This document shows positions 20,043 to 20,175 of a stretch of 20,175 nt of DNA, in pieces. The DNA comes from a virus, in the IMG/VR virus record IMGVR_UViG_3300013306_000064, positions 1-20,175 of that record; one strand, written 5' to 3'. The notes under the pieces are model-generated. The model saw only the letters and a list, made by a program, of their open reading frames with translations, did no database searches and was not told the DNA's origin. The translations under genes were made by a program, and so were the position numbers. Each line of letters begins with the position of its first letter. Within the stretch, counting starts at the first letter, position 1.

Positions 20043-20175
20043 CTATTCAACCCATTTCTTCATTGGACATGAATTGGAATCACTCATTGTTTTGGCCACC
20101 AGTGGACAATAACACTTTCCGCATACCTCAACTTTCATCATAGTTGTTTTGAATTCACATTCATCACAAACCTTT
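20043..20175 (-). CDS. Small zinc-binding protein, C-terminal part
   Basis: The gene continues beyond the right edge. The visible 43 residues read VCDECEF, then VCGKCYCPLVAK and SCPMKKW, so two Cys pairs (CxxC and CxxCxC) plus a final CP..KW. This pattern is common in small Cys-rich proteins of Bacteroidota phages (DUF6171-like), often near tail genes, and probably binds zinc. It points to phage DNA continuing at least to the right edge. The function is unknown. Confidence 0.75.
   Translation of the reverse strand, partial: KVCDECEFKTTMMKVEVCGKCYCPLVAKTMSDSNSCPMKKWVE

Noticed and set aside
19859-20050. 63-codon minus-strand frame at the right end
   Set aside because: It overlaps the small membrane protein and the true minus-strand zinc gene in another frame; no plausible protein features.

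Overview
The window looks like the late (structural and lysis) half of a tailed temperate phage or prophage of a Bacteroidota host. Supporting this are protein families typical of Bacteroidota phages: XkdF-like protease, DUF6712-like connector, DUF5977-type repeats and a small CxxC...CxC zinc protein. The DNA is AT-rich and start codons are preceded by A-rich leaders instead of Shine-Dalgarno sites. A tape measure, a tail tube and a tail terminator are present and no sheath is seen, so a siphovirus is most likely. No terminase, integrase or replication gene lies in the window.

Layout, read along the minus strand from right to left: a partial zinc-binding protein (20175-20043); about 950 bp of mostly non-coding DNA rich in repeats; two large tail-tip/baseplate genes (19061-14598); the tape measure (14556-12157); an opposite-strand pair of paralogous winged-helix-like genes (11162-12164); XkdF-like protease, scaffold and major capsid protein (11022-8771); tail tube (8711-8166); a beta-rich small protein (8061-7687); portal with extra C-terminal domains (7656-5800); a very unusual fusion of two connector domains to a fibre (5711-2904); tail terminator (2901-2416); holin (2412-1867); an opposite-strand membrane/coiled-coil gene (971-1870); M15-type endolysin (899-441); and a small unknown protein (436-203). 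At the extreme left is a short copy of what looks like the 3' end of tmRNA (about 64-85), possibly one attachment site of the prophage.

The regulatory layer is the most interesting part. A short element, on the minus strand (A/G)TGCTnnnGCATACTAA or a shortened form, recurs seven times. It lies 16-19 nt upstream of the start codons of the tail-tip protein, tape measure, protease, scaffold, the 124-aa protein, the connector-fibre protein and (as a variant) the endolysin. Two copies follow almost identical intrinsic terminators, so they behave like terminator-promoter cassettes. At several of these genes the start codon also lies in an inverted repeat whose other arm is at or next to the element, suggesting that translation depends on where the transcript begins. 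Four ACCTTAAG boxes spaced 28-32 bp sit upstream of the first copy.

All three plus-strand cassettes end with stop codons touching or overlapping the stop codon of a convergent structural gene, which is how accessory 'moron' genes often sit in phage genomes. The gene order is permuted relative to the usual terminase-portal-protease-capsid-tail-lysis order: the tail tip and tape measure come before the head genes, and the portal follows the capsid and tail tube. Functional names come from reading motifs by eye; no database search was possible.
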